Under the pieces are notes generated by a model. The model did no database searches and was not told the origin of the DNA. It saw only the letters and a program-made list of their open reading frames with translations. From an uncultured Vogesella sp. (GTDB lineage: Bacteria; Pseudomonadota; Gammaproteobacteria; Burkholderiales; Chromobacteriaceae): a DNA stretch of 24,830 nt. The position numbers and the translations under genes were made by a program. Below, piece by piece: positions 18,701 to 24,830 of the stretch. Where the stretch lies: contig CAMLGD010000020.1 in NCBI GenBank assembly GCA_946479405.1, positions 1 through 24,830 of the forward strand. Direction: 5' to 3'. Within the stretch, counting starts at the first letter, position 1. Each line of letters begins with the position of its first letter.

Positions 18701-18865
18701 AGCGGTGCCGGCTCCGCCAGCCGCCACGCCATCGGTACCGGCGTGATCGGCGGCATGTTGGCCGCAACCTTCATCGCCGCGCTGTTCATCCCGCTGTTCT
18801 TCAAACTGATCATGCAACTGAGTCAAGGCAAGCAGAAACAGGAAGGAGCCGACCATGACGCCTAA
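15737..18865 (+). CDS. RND multidrug efflux pump, HAE1 family (AcrB/MexB/MtrD-like)
   Basis: Inner-membrane, proton-driven drug exporter of 1042 residues, the normal size, starting [20 protein letters not shown]. It has twelve membrane segments with two large periplasmic loops. The proton-relay residues are intact: the Asp pair in [13 protein letters not shown] (D409-D410, TM4) and Lys937 in [13 protein letters not shown] (TM10). The loop before the distal binding pocket reads [15 protein letters not shown], more like glycine-rich loops of MexF/MexY-type pumps than the AcrB loop. It is preceded by GGGGGAG, and its end overlaps the outer-membrane gene by 11 nt, so the two are translationally coupled. 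Two copies of the window-wide 10-mer encode Leu-Ala-Ala here with TTG, an uncommon Leu codon in this gene. Substrate range is unknown. Confidence 0.96.
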   Translation: MFSAFFIRRPIFASVLSIVIVLAGFFGMRALPVEQYPQIVPPSVAITTAYPGASAEVIAETVASPLEQAINGVDDMLYLQSSSASNGRLTVTVTFKIGTNPDQAAINVNNRVQSALTTLPEEVRRQGVNVRKQAATFLQVVALYSPDQRFDTLFMSNYALLNVVDELKRIPGVGQVTNFAGQDYAMRIWLKPDRLAQLGMTPSDVAKAIREQNAQFAAGKIGATPTEGKPDFTYTITTQGRFTDAAEFENIILRAGSEGAKVRLKDVARVELGALSYDFFGKYNGKSTIPIGINLAPGANQLDTAKAVEAKMAELAARFPQGLSYTIPYDTTRFVEVSIEEVVKTLGEAMVLVFAVVYLFLQNWRATLIPGLAVPVSIVGTFAGMYLLGYSINTLTLFGMVLAIGIVVDDAIVVLENVERIMMQEGKPPYEATLQAMKEVSGPVVAIVLVLCAVFIPVAFLGGIAGEMYRQFAITIAISVTISGIVALTLTPALCALMLKPEHQHSNRFFEAFNRFFDRLTSRYSRGVAFLLRRAVLAMVIFGVLIGASVWLFKLVPSSLAPEEDQGYVIAATILPDGAAINRTLGVMNSFDKQIAANPAVKDVMSFAGFDILSGSNRSNTGVTFITLKPWNERHAPGLSAQAVVGDVFGKGMRVPEGLVLAFNPPPISGMSSTGGFEAYLQNRAGASSGELAGLAQKLMMEAAKRPELAGVQTTFSANVPQLNVKLDRDKAKALGVAVSDVFDVMSSTFGSLYVNDFSKFGRIFTVQLQSEANYRDSVADLSNVFVRSSSGQMIPLTSLVTVEQRTGPEIVERYNAFPSAKFVGGPAPGYSSGQALAAMEQVAKEVLPDGYTLAWTGSAFQEKSTGGSSSMVFVVALVMVFLILAAQYERWSLPIAVLTAVPFAVFGALLATWLRGLANDVYFQVALVTLIGLAAKNAILIVEFAVLKMEEGMPLGQAAIEAAKLRFRPIVMTSLAFILGCVPLAISSGAGSASRHAIGTGVIGGMLAATFIAALFIPLFFKLIMQLSQGKQKQEGADHDA

Positions 18866-20237
18866 ACATGCCCTGATGCCGCTGCTGCTGGCGCTGGTGC
18901 TGTCCGGCTGCGCCGCGGTGGGACCGGATTACCAGCGCCCGGCGCTGGAGCTGCCGGCCGGCCAGCAGGTCGCCCGCGTGGATGCCAGCTGGTGGCAGAG
19001 CTTCGGTGACAGCCAGCTGAACGCGCTGATCGATGAAGCACTGCGCTACAACCGCGACCTGCAGCAGACCGCGGCGCGGGTGGACGAGGCGGCGGCGGCG
19101 CTGGGCAGCGCCCGCGCCAGCCAGCTGCCGCGCGTGGATGCCAAACTGAGCAGCAGCCGCACGCAAAGCTCGGAATACAGCAGCGCCAGCGGCGCGCTGT
19201 ACAGCTACCACCAGGCCGGGCTGAACGCCAGCTGGGAGCTGGACCTGTGGGGCAAACTGTCCCGCCAGCGCGAAGCGGCGGCGGCCAGCCTGACGGCCAG
19301 CGAATACACGCTGGCGGCGGCACGGCTGTCGCTGGCGGCGCAGGTCAGCAATGCCTACTTTCAGCTGCTGGCGTTCGACGCCCAGCTGGCGGCGGCGCAG
19401 GCCACGCTGAAGGGGCGCGAGGACAGCTTCCTGCTGCGCCAGAAGCGCTTCAACGGCGGCATGACCTCGGAACTGGAGCTGAAGCAGGCCGAAGCCGAAT
19501 TGGCCTCGGCGCAGGCGGCGGTGCCCAAGCTCAGCCAGGCGGTGGACAAGAGCGAACATGCGCTGGCGGTGCTGCTGGGCCGCTCGCCACGGGCGTTGCT
19601 GCAGACGCCGAGCCGTGGCAAGCCACTGGAGCGCCTGGCGGAAGCGCCAAGCGTGCCGGGTGATCTGCCGTCCGACCTGCTGCTGCGCCGCCCGGACATC
19701 GCCGCGGCCGAGCAGCAGCTGATTGCGGCCAACGCCCGCATCGGCGTGGCGCGCGCGGCTTACTTCCCCAGCATCGGCCTGTCCGCCGGCATCGGCAGCG
19801 AAAGCCTGAAGCTGGCGCAGCTGTTCAGCGGCCCGGCGCAGGTGTGGAACTTTGCCGGCAATCTGGCGGCGCCGATCTTCAACAATGGCGCCATCGCCGC
19901 CGATGTCTCCGCCGCCAGCGCGCGGCAGAAGCAGGCACTGGCCGGCTACGAAAAAGCGGTGCAAGCCGCCTTTGCCGACACCCTGGACGCACTCACCGCG
20001 GTACGCAGCAGCCGCGACAGCGAGCTGGCGCAGCGCAAGCAGCTGGATGCCATGCGCGAGGCACTGCGTCTGGCGCGCCTGCGTTACGACAACGGCTACA
20101 GCAGCTATCTGGAAGTGCTGGATGCCGAACGCAGCGTGTTCCAGCTGGAGCAGTCGCTGGCCGATGCCCGCCTGGCCCGGCTGCAGGCAGCAGTCAGCCT
20201 GTACACCGCGCTGGGTGGTGGCTGGCAGCCGGGCTGA
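18855..20237 (+). CDS. RND efflux outer-membrane factor lipoprotein (OprM/NodT family)
   Basis: TolC-like outer-membrane channel completing the tripartite pump, 460 residues. Signal peptide with lipobox LVLSGC (Cys19), then the family opening [10 protein letters not shown] and WWQSFGD. Two repeats of long amphipathic helices carry [47 protein letters not shown] and [18 protein letters not shown] at 18855, AAGGAG at 18843-18848, so it has its own good ribosome binding site inside the end of the pump gene. A strong terminator follows at 20259. As the operon encodes its own channel, it is closer in layout to mexAB-oprM, mtrCDE or amrAB-oprA than to acrAB. Confidence 0.95.
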   Translation: MTPKHALMPLLLALVLSGCAAVGPDYQRPALELPAGQQVARVDASWWQSFGDSQLNALIDEALRYNRDLQQTAARVDEAAAALGSARASQLPRVDAKLSSSRTQSSEYSSASGALYSYHQAGLNASWELDLWGKLSRQREAAAASLTASEYTLAAARLSLAAQVSNAYFQLLAFDAQLAAAQATLKGREDSFLLRQKRFNGGMTSELELKQAEAELASAQAAVPKLSQAVDKSEHALAVLLGRSPRALLQTPSRGKPLERLAEAPSVPGDLPSDLLLRRPDIAAAEQQLIAANARIGVARAAYFPSIGLSAGIGSESLKLAQLFSGPAQVWNFAGNLAAPIFNNGAIAADVSAASARQKQALAGYEKAVQAAFADTLDALTAVRSSRDSELAQRKQLDAMREALRLARLRYDNGYSSYLEVLDAERSVFQLEQSLADARLARLQAAVSLYTALGGGWQPG

Positions 20238-20258
20238 GGCCGCGTGCTGTCGTCACCC

Positions 20259-20285
20259 AAGCCACCGCATGCGGTGGCTTTTTTT
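20259..20285 (+). terminator. Intrinsic terminator of the efflux operon
   Basis: AAGCCACCGCA (20259-20269) pairs perfectly with TGCGGTGGCTT (20270-20280) and runs into seven T. It lies 22 nt past the outer-membrane factor stop. Confidence 0.94.
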
Positions 20286-20330
20286 ATTGTGCGACCACGC
20301 TGTGTGCGGCCAGCGGTCGCGGCGGATGGC

Positions 20331-20359
20331 TTGCATTAATGCCCCGGCTGAGGGATGAT
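20331..20359 (+). promoter_or_regulatory. Possible promoter of the ferredoxin-NADP reductase gene
   Basis: TTGCAT (20331-20336), 17-nt spacer, GATGAT (20354-20359). Four of six bases match at each hexamer. Transcription would start near 20366, inside the IscR-like palindrome, leaving a leader of about 20 nt. Confidence 0.4.
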
Positions 20360-20383
20360 TATCCGAGTAAATTAGTCGGATAT
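20359..20383. promoter_or_regulatory. IscR type-1-like palindrome before fpr
   Basis: Perfect inverted repeat TATCCGA (20360-20366) / TCGGATA (20376-20382), 9-nt centre GTAAATTAG. Set against the E. coli IscR type 1 consensus as I recall it (half ATASYYGACTR, www, half YAGTCRRSTAT), 21 of 25 positions agree. It ends 5 nt before the ATG and would overlap the transcription start and ribosome binding site. Another Rrf2-family protein could also be the reader. Confidence 0.55.
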
Positions 20384-20388
20384 TCGTC

Positions 20389-21192
20389 ATGTCGATTACC
20401 TCTTCCGCACCTGCCGCCGTGCAGGACGACAAATTCACTACCGAGCGCATCAGCTGGCTGCAGCGCTGGAGCGACAAGCTGCTGAGTTTCCGCCTGACGC
20501 GGCCGGACGGCTTCCGCTTCGTGCCTGGCCAGTTCGCGCGGCTGGGGCATGTGCTGGACGATGGCAGCATGGTGTGGCGTGCCTATTCCATGGTGTCGGC
20601 ACCGTGGGACGAGCACCTGGAGTTCTATTCCATCGTGGTGCCGGACGGGCAGTTCACCAGCCGGCTGGCGCAGCTGGGCGAGGGCGACCGGGTGCTGCTG
20701 GAGCGCAAGGCCACCGGTTTCTTTACCGCCGACCGCCTGCCGGACGGCGAGCAACTGTGGCTGCTGGCCACCGGCACCGGGCTGGCGCCGTACTTGTCCA
20801 TCCTGCAGCAGGAGGACGTGTGGCAGCGCTTCGAGCACATCGTGCTGGTGCACTGCGTGCGCGAAGGGGTGGAGCTGGCGTACCGCGACGAGATCGCCGC
20901 GCTACGTGACCACCCGCTGCATGGCGATGCCTACGGCCACAAGCTGCAGTACCTGCCGGTGGTCACGCGCGAGGCAGTGCCCGGGGCGCTGTCCGGACGC
21001 ATTCCGGCGATGCTGGCCGATGGCAGCCTGGCGGCGGCGGCCGGCCTCGTCATCAGTCCGGAAGCGTCGCGCTTCATGATCTGCGGCAACCCACGCATGG
21101 TGATGGATACCTACCGTCAGTTGCAGCAACAGGGCTGCCGGCTGGCAAGGTTGGCCGCACCGGGGCAGGTGGTGCTGGAAAACGGCTGGTAA
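20389..21192 (+). CDS. fpr: Ferredoxin/flavodoxin-NADP(+) reductase
   Basis: FAD enzyme passing electrons between NADPH and ferredoxin or flavodoxin; in bacteria it supports Fe-S assembly and oxidative-stress defence. The 267-residue product has the FAD-binding motif RAYSMVSAP, the FSIVVPDG-like YSIVVPDGQFTSRL, the NADP-binding LATGTGLAPYLSIL and FMICGNPRMV, the set for bacterial plant-type Fpr. It ends ENGW with a terminal Trp, as in E. coli Fpr, where the last residue is also Trp. ATG at 20389 with GGAT 7 nt upstream, inside a palindrome that resembles an IscR site. It is a single gene between the efflux operon and the amino-acid transporter. Confidence 0.94.
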   Translation: MSITSSAPAAVQDDKFTTERISWLQRWSDKLLSFRLTRPDGFRFVPGQFARLGHVLDDGSMVWRAYSMVSAPWDEHLEFYSIVVPDGQFTSRLAQLGEGDRVLLERKATGFFTADRLPDGEQLWLLATGTGLAPYLSILQQEDVWQRFEHIVLVHCVREGVELAYRDEIAALRDHPLHGDAYGHKLQYLPVVTREAVPGALSGRIPAMLADGSLAAAAGLVISPEASRFMICGNPRMVMDTYRQLQQQGCRLARLAAPGQVVLENGW

Positions 21193-21238
21193 GCGCGCTA
21201 TACCGTGGCAGAATTTGTATAGTCAAATATGTTAGAAG

Positions 21239-21265
21239 CCGGCGCTGGAGTAGCGCCGGTGATTT
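21239..21265 (+). terminator. Probable terminator of fpr
   Basis: CCGGCGCT (21239-21246) pairs with AGCGCCGG (21252-21259) across 5 nt, then TGATTTTG. The stem is strong but the T-run is short and interrupted. It lies 47 nt after the fpr stop and 60 nt before the binding-protein gene, whose promoter I could not assign clearly. Confidence 0.7.
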
Positions 21266-21324
21266 TGTTAAAGTGCCATTCGTTTTATTGATTAGCCGAT
21301 CAATAGCTTTAAGGAATAACAACG

Positions 21325-22104
21325 ATGAAGAAGACTCTGCTTGCGCTGACCCTGCTCGGCCTCACCGCTCATACCTTTGCCGCCGACCTGCTGGATACCG
21401 TGCATCAGCGCGGCACCCTGAAAATTGCGCTGGAAGGCACCTACCCGCCGTTCAACTTCAAGGACAAAGAGCAGAAGCTGACCGGTTTCGAAGTGGAACT
21501 GGGCGAGGCGCTGGCCAAGAAGCTGAAGCTGAAGCCGGAATTCATCACCGGTGAGTGGAGTGGTCTGCTGGCTGGTCTGCAGGGTGGCAAGTTCGACGTG
21601 GTGCTGAACCAGGTGTCGATCACCGACAAGCGCAAGGAAGTGTTCGACTTCTCCGTACCGTACACCATCTCCAGCGCGCAGCTGATCGTGCGCAAGGACG
21701 AGAAGCGCAGCTTCAAGAGCCTGGCCGATCTGGCCGGCAAGAAAATGGGCGTGACCCAGGGCAGCAACTACGCCGAGATGGTGAAGGCGCAGGGCGGCAT
21801 CGAGTCCAAGTTCTACCCGTCGGCACCGGAAATTCTGCAAGACCTGGCGCTGGGCCGCATCGACGCCGCCGTCAACGACAGCCTGCTGATCCCGTTCGCG
21901 CTGAAAGAAGCCAAGCTGCCGCTGAAAGCCGGCGCACCGGTAGGCGGCGCTACCCAGATGGGCATCCCGTTCGCCAAGGGCAACCCCAAGTTCAAGACCG
22001 CCATCGATGGCGCGCTGAACGCGCTGTACAAGGACGGCAGCTTCAAGAAGATTTCCGTGAAGTGGTTTGGCATTGATGTGTCCAAGGCCCCGACCGCACG
22101 CTAA
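21325..22104 (+). CDS. Periplasmic amino-acid (probably cystine) binding protein, SBP family 3
   Basis: High-affinity periplasmic receptor for an ABC importer, 259 residues. A signal peptide (MKKTLLALTLLGLTAHTFA, cleaved before ADLLDTV) is followed by the SBP_bac_3 fold: GTLKIALEGTYPPFNF, LTGFEVELGEALAKKL, WSGLLAGLQGGKFDVV, ISITDKR-like VSITDKRKEVFDFSVPY and LGRIDAAVNDS. The pattern is closest to FliY/TcyJ cystine-binding proteins, though relatives bind other polar amino acids. AAGGA lies 9 nt before the ATG. The permease follows after a hairpin, and a trans-sulfuration enzyme after that, which supports a sulfur amino acid as ligand. No lipobox, so it is a soluble periplasmic protein. Confidence 0.9.
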   Translation: MKKTLLALTLLGLTAHTFAADLLDTVHQRGTLKIALEGTYPPFNFKDKEQKLTGFEVELGEALAKKLKLKPEFITGEWSGLLAGLQGGKFDVVLNQVSITDKRKEVFDFSVPYTISSAQLIVRKDEKRSFKSLADLAGKKMGVTQGSNYAEMVKAQGGIESKFYPSAPEILQDLALGRIDAAVNDSLLIPFALKEAKLPLKAGAPVGGATQMGIPFAKGNPKFKTAIDGALNALYKDGSFKKISVKWFGIDVSKAPTAR

Positions 22105-22120
22105 AATCGGCGCCTGAACC

Positions 22121-22149
22121 ACGCCTCCGCGCAGTGCGGAGGCGTTTGT
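22121..22149 (+). terminator. Intercistronic hairpin between binding protein and permease
   Basis: ACGCCTCCGC (22121-22130) / GCGGAGGCGT (22136-22145), a perfect 10-bp stem with GCAGT loop, followed by TTGTATTTG. It may stop most transcripts after the binding-protein gene or protect its 3' end, giving more binding protein than permease, a common arrangement for ABC importers. Confidence 0.75.
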
Positions 22150-22200
22150 ATTTGTGGACCAAGCTACGCGGCCCGTGCGGGCGGCGGGGAAGGAAACAAC

Positions 22201-22860
22201 ATGGATTGGCTGCAACTGGCCCAAGACGCGTTGCCGGTGTTGATCAAGGGGGCCGGGCTGACGCTGTTCTTTGCCGTGATCTCCATGGTGCTGGGGCTGG
22301 TACTGGGCTTCGCGGTGGCACTGCTGCGCGTGGCGCGCGTGCCGCTGCTGGCGCCGCTGGTGGCGTTCTACGTCAGCGCCATGCGTGGTACGCCGCTGCT
22401 GGTACAGATTTTCGTCATCTACTACGGCCTGCCGTCGGTGGGCATCGAGTTCGAGCCGGTGACTGCCGGGGTGCTGGCGCTGACGCTGAACGTGGCCGCC
22501 TACCTGTCGGAAAGCCTGCGCGGCGCCATCGCCGGCGTCGATCGCGGCCAGTGGGACGCCGCGCTGTCGCTGGGGCTGAACTGGTGGCAGGGCATGCGCT
22601 ACGTGGTGGCGCCGCAGGCGCTGCGCCTGGCGGTGCCCAGCCTGGCCAACAGCCTGATCTCGCTGATCAAGGACACCTCGCTGGTGTCGGTGATCACCGT
22701 GTCCGAGCTGATGATGAGCACCAAGGACCTGATCGCGCAGACCTTCCAGCCCTTGCCGCTGTACCTGATGGCCGCCGCCATCTACTGGGTGCTGAGCGCG
22801 GTGTTCGAGCAGGTGCAGAAGCGGGTGGAAGTGAAACTGCAGCGCGCTTACCAGCGCTGA
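22201..22860 (+). CDS. Amino-acid ABC transporter permease (TcyL/YecS-like)
   Basis: Inner-membrane subunit of a polar amino-acid ABC importer, 219 residues with about five membrane segments. It has the HisMQ-type features AMRGTPLLVQIFVIYYGLP and the ATPase-contact EAA loop AALSLGLNWWQGMRYVVAPQ, then PSLANSLISLIKDTSLVSV. AAGGAAAC lies just before the ATG at 22201. The closest character is the cystine permease TcyL/YecS. The matching ATP-binding subunit (TcyN-type) is not in the window, although such genes usually come next; here a PLP enzyme takes that position. The ATPase must be supplied from elsewhere. Confidence 0.92.
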   Translation: MDWLQLAQDALPVLIKGAGLTLFFAVISMVLGLVLGFAVALLRVARVPLLAPLVAFYVSAMRGTPLLVQIFVIYYGLPSVGIEFEPVTAGVLALTLNVAAYLSESLRGAIAGVDRGQWDAALSLGLNWWQGMRYVVAPQALRLAVPSLANSLISLIKDTSLVSVITVSELMMSTKDLIAQTFQPLPLYLMAAAIYWVLSAVFEQVQKRVEVKLQRAYQR

Positions 22861-22864
22861 TTAC

Positions 22865-22890
22865 GCTTGCGGCCAACGTTGGCCGCAAGC
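22865..22890. repeat. Perfect 26-nt palindrome made of two motif copies
   Basis: GCTTGCGGCCAAC (22865-22877) meets its exact reverse complement (22878-22890), starting 5 nt after the permease stop and ending 21 nt before the next ATG. It contains two copies of the window-wide 10-mer with the TGCGGCCAAC half first, the opposite order to 8063-8088. It could fold in RNA between permease and lyase genes, but there is no T-run. Confidence 0.93.
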
Positions 22891-22911
22891 CCGAAGATTA
22901 CGGAGTTGCCG

Positions 22912-24057
22912 ATGAAATTCGCCACCAAGGCCGTCCATGCCGGCTACGACTACCACGGCCACCAGCGCGCGCTGATGCCGCCGATCTACCAGACCTCCGC
23001 CTTCGCGCATGACGAAGTGGGCGAGCAGCTGGATTTTGCCTACTCGCGTACCGGCACGCCGACGCGCGCGGTGCTGGAAGCCAATCTGGCGGCACTGGAA
23101 GGCGCTGCTCATGGCCTGGCCTTCGCCAGCGGCATGGCGGCGGTGGATGCGGTATTGCGCGCCACGCTGCAGCCGGGCGACGAAGTGATCGCGGTGGCCG
23201 ACCTGTATGGCGGCGCCTACCGCGTGCTGACCAAGGTGATGGCGGCGCAGGGCATCACCGTCACCTTTGCCGATCTGACCGATGCGGCCAACCTTGCGCC
23301 GCTGATCGGCAGCAACACCAAGCTGCTGTGGCTGGAATCGCCGACCAACCCGCTGCTGAATCTGGTGGACATCGCCGCGCTGTCCGCCATTGCCCACCAG
23401 CACGGCGTGAAAGTGGCGGTAGACAGCACTTTTGCCACTCCCTACCTGCAAAACCCGCTGGCGCTGGGCGCCGACATCGTGGTGCATTCCGCCACCAAAT
23501 ACCTGGGCGGCCATTCCGACGTGCTGCTGGGGCTGGTGGCAGTGAGCGATAGCGAGCTGTACAAGGCGATCAAGTTCATCCAGAACGCCGCCGGCGCGGT
23601 GCCGGGGCCGCAGGACTGCTTCCTGACCCTGCGCGGCATCAAGACGCTGGCACTGCGCATGGAGCGCCACTGCGACAACGCCGAGAAAGTGGCCGCCTTC
23701 CTGCAGACCCACCCGGCGATCGACAAAGTGTTCTTTCCCGGCTTGCCGGAGCATCCGGGGCATGCGCTGGCCCGCCGCCAGATGCGCCGTTTCGGCGGCA
23801 TCGTCACCGTGTACCTGAAGGACAACAGCCGTGCCGCCGCCAGCCGCATCGCCGGCAAGCTGCAGCTGTTCATGCTGGCCGAATCGCTGGGCGGGGTGGA
23901 GTCGCTGGTCAACCACAGCTACACCATGTCGCATGGCGGCATGCCGCCGGAGCAGAAGGCGGCGTTGGGTATCCGCGAGGGCCAGCTGCGCTTGTCCATC
24001 GGTATCGAGGACATCGACGACATTCTTGCCGATCTGGGGCAGGCGCTGGCGGACTGA
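22912..24057 (+). CDS. PLP-dependent trans-sulfuration enzyme (cystathionine gamma-lyase/synthase or methionine gamma-lyase family)
   Basis: Cys/Met-metabolism PLP enzyme of 381 residues. Visible are PPIYQTSAF, the phosphate-contact YSRTGTPTR (from Y44), the PLP-stacking Tyr99 in DLYGGAYRV, ESPTNPLLN, D171 in VDSTFATPYLQ, the Schiff-base Lys196 in HSATKYLGGHSDV, and AESLGGVESLVNHSYTMSH near the C-terminus. LYGGAYR lacks the Cys of typical methionine gamma-lyases, pointing to cystathionine gamma-lyase or synthase, but subfamily cannot be settled by eye. ATG at 22912 with GGAG 7 nt upstream; the frame stays open into the palindrome before it, which is not coding. It follows the cystine-type permease by 51 nt, suggesting it breaks down or uses the imported sulfur amino acid. 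Confidence 0.92.
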   Translation: MKFATKAVHAGYDYHGHQRALMPPIYQTSAFAHDEVGEQLDFAYSRTGTPTRAVLEANLAALEGAAHGLAFASGMAAVDAVLRATLQPGDEVIAVADLYGGAYRVLTKVMAAQGITVTFADLTDAANLAPLIGSNTKLLWLESPTNPLLNLVDIAALSAIAHQHGVKVAVDSTFATPYLQNPLALGADIVVHSATKYLGGHSDVLLGLVAVSDSELYKAIKFIQNAAGAVPGPQDCFLTLRGIKTLALRMERHCDNAEKVAAFLQTHPAIDKVFFPGLPEHPGHALARRQMRRFGGIVTVYLKDNSRAAASRIAGKLQLFMLAESLGGVESLVNHSYTMSHGGMPPEQKAALGIREGQLRLSIGIEDIDDILADLGQALAD

Positions 24058-24079
24058 GCCACCGCGCGCGATGAACAGC

Positions 24080-24116
24080 ACAAGGCCACGCCCATCGGGC
24101 GTGGCCTTGTTGTTTT
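24080..24116 (+). terminator. Intrinsic terminator after the trans-sulfuration gene
   Basis: A perfect 14-bp stem, ACAAGGCCACGCCC (24080-24093) against 24097-24110 with loop ATC, then TGTTTT. It ends the transporter-lyase operon. The stretch 24117-24211 that follows holds nothing I recognise. Confidence 0.94.
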
Positions 24117-24211
24117 CGGCGACAGACAACCTGCTTTGTTCGGACACAGCCGGAGCAGGCAACGCCGGGCCGTTCCAGTGAGATGCGTGAGTCGGCGGCC
24201 GGCCGGTTTAT

Positions 24212-24247
24212 AAAACAACGCCCTTCCGTGTGACGAAAGGGCGTTGT
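24212..24247 (-). terminator. Intrinsic terminator of the GlcG/HbpS-like gene
   Basis: On the minus strand ACAACGCCCTT (24237-24247) pairs with AAGGGCGTTGT (24215-24225) across 11 nt, followed by TTTATAAA. It lies 38 nt past the stop of the convergent gene. Confidence 0.88.
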
Positions 24248-24259
24248 CACTACGCTTTA

Positions 24260-24279
24260 TGCGGCCAACGTTGGCCGCG
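24260..24279. repeat. Palindromic motif pair downstream of the GlcG/HbpS-like gene
   Basis: GCGGCCAAC (24261-24269) meets GTTGGCCGC (24270-24278), a perfect 18-nt palindrome. The first copy is an exact 10-mer (24260-24269); the second has G instead of A at its last position. It sits between the gene's stop codon and its terminator hairpin. Confidence 0.9.
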
Positions 24280-24285
24280 CAGCGC

Positions 24286-24768
24286 TTACTTGAACATCGC
24301 CGCGTTGGCGTCGATGGCCGCCAGTGCGCACTGCTCGTCCAGATTGCCGCCCGGCGCGCCGCCGATGCCGATGGCACCGATCACTTCGTTACCGGCCTTC
24401 AGCGGTACACCGCCGCCCAGCAGCAGGAAGCCCGGAATATCGGTGAGGTTGGCGGCACCTGGGTTCTTCTGCGCGTTTTCCATCATCGCCAGCGTCGGGG
24501 CCTTGGCGGAGGCGGAGGTGAAGGCCTTGGCCTGGCTGGCGGCGATGGTGTGGGCGCCGGCGTTGTCGGCACGGGCGAAGGCTTTCAGGTTGCCGGCGCG
24601 GTCCACCACGCTGACACCTACGTTCCAGCCCTTGGCCTGGCACTGCGCCACGGCGTCGGCGGCCAGCTTGTGGGCATCGGCCAACGAGATATTGCGTTCG
24701 GTCACGGGGGCGGCCTGAGCCAGGGTGGCGGCGGCGAGCAGCAGGGCGGTGCAGGTGGTGCGGATCAT
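24286..24768 (-). CDS. Secreted GlcG/HbpS-like (DUF336) protein
   Basis: A 160-residue protein of the GlcG/HbpS family (COG3193-type). Some members bind or help degrade haem; most are uncharacterised. A signal peptide (MIRTTCTALLLAAATLAQA, cleaved before APVTERN) predicts periplasmic location. The mature part shows the family pattern ISLADAHKLAADAVAQC, GVSVVDRAGNLKAFARAD, GAHTIAASQAKAFTSAS and GGGVPLKAGNEVIGAIGI-GG. ATG at 24768 with AGGAG 7 nt upstream; the frame is open to 24828, but that would remove the signal peptide from the N-terminus. It is convergent with the transporter-lyase operon, and its upstream region is cut by the window edge. The substrate is not predictable. Confidence 0.9.
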   Translation of the reverse strand: MIRTTCTALLLAAATLAQAAPVTERNISLADAHKLAADAVAQCQAKGWNVGVSVVDRAGNLKAFARADNAGAHTIAASQAKAFTSASAKAPTLAMMENAQKNPGAANLTDIPGFLLLGGGVPLKAGNEVIGAIGIGGAPGGNLDEQCALAAIDANAAMFK

Positions 24769-24830
24769 GGTGAAGCTCCTGTTCGTTGTGGGGCGAGGCA
24801 TGACTGCATGGTAGGCAAACATTGGCATCC

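Noticed and set aside
15743..18856. Open frame of about 1037 codons on the minus strand opposite the efflux pump gene
   Set aside because: It is the mirror of a high-GC gene with strong third-position bias: the translation is rich in His, Gln and Arg, has no recognisable domain, and the plus-strand frame is a textbook RND pump.

Overview
The window looks like a stretch of core chromosome from a high-GC betaproteobacterium, most likely Neisseriales of the Chromobacteriaceae type (Chromobacterium/Vogesella-like). This rests on gene order (rpsU-yqeY-dnaG, gmk-rpoZ-spoT, ABC transporter-bolA-murA) and on protein character. I cannot name the species. There is no sign of phage, insertion sequence, CRISPR array, rRNA or tRNA.

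Layout. 1-1739 (minus): macromolecular-synthesis operon rpsU, yqeY, dnaG (dnaG runs off the left edge), with a good promoter and a terminator-like hairpin after rpsU. 1879-5980 (minus): gmk, rpoZ, spoT, thiS, thiG, tightly packed, joining GMP metabolism and (p)ppGpp control to thiamine-thiazole synthesis. 6150-8009 (plus): an NCS2 purine permease and apt, a purine-salvage pair. 8090-10069 (minus): a methyl-accepting chemotaxis protein. 10274-13515 (minus): ABC ATPase, ABC-2 permease, bolA/ibaG-like gene, murA. 13564-20237: a TetR/AcrR-type repressor divergent from a complete tripartite RND efflux operon (adaptor, pump, outer-membrane factor), with an AcrR-box-like operator between them. 20389-21192 (plus): ferredoxin/flavodoxin-NADP reductase with an IscR type-1-like palindrome just before its start codon. 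21325-24057 (plus): cystine/amino-acid binding protein, permease, and a PLP trans-sulfuration enzyme, probably a sulfur amino-acid uptake and use module without its ATPase. 24286-24768 (minus): a secreted GlcG/HbpS-like (DUF336) protein.

The most unusual signal is not a gene. The 10-mer GTTGGCCGCA / TGCGGCCAAC occurs 18 times exactly in 24.8 kb, where roughly 0.1 would be expected by chance at about 63% GC. It occurs on both strands, inside genes and as head-to-head pairs forming palindromes in four intergenic gaps. In several genes it forces TTG-GCC-GCA (Leu-Ala-Ala) where these genes otherwise prefer CTG for Leu. This is how DNA uptake sequences behave in Neisseria and Pasteurellaceae, so the motif is a candidate uptake sequence, or another genome-wide recognition word, for this lineage.
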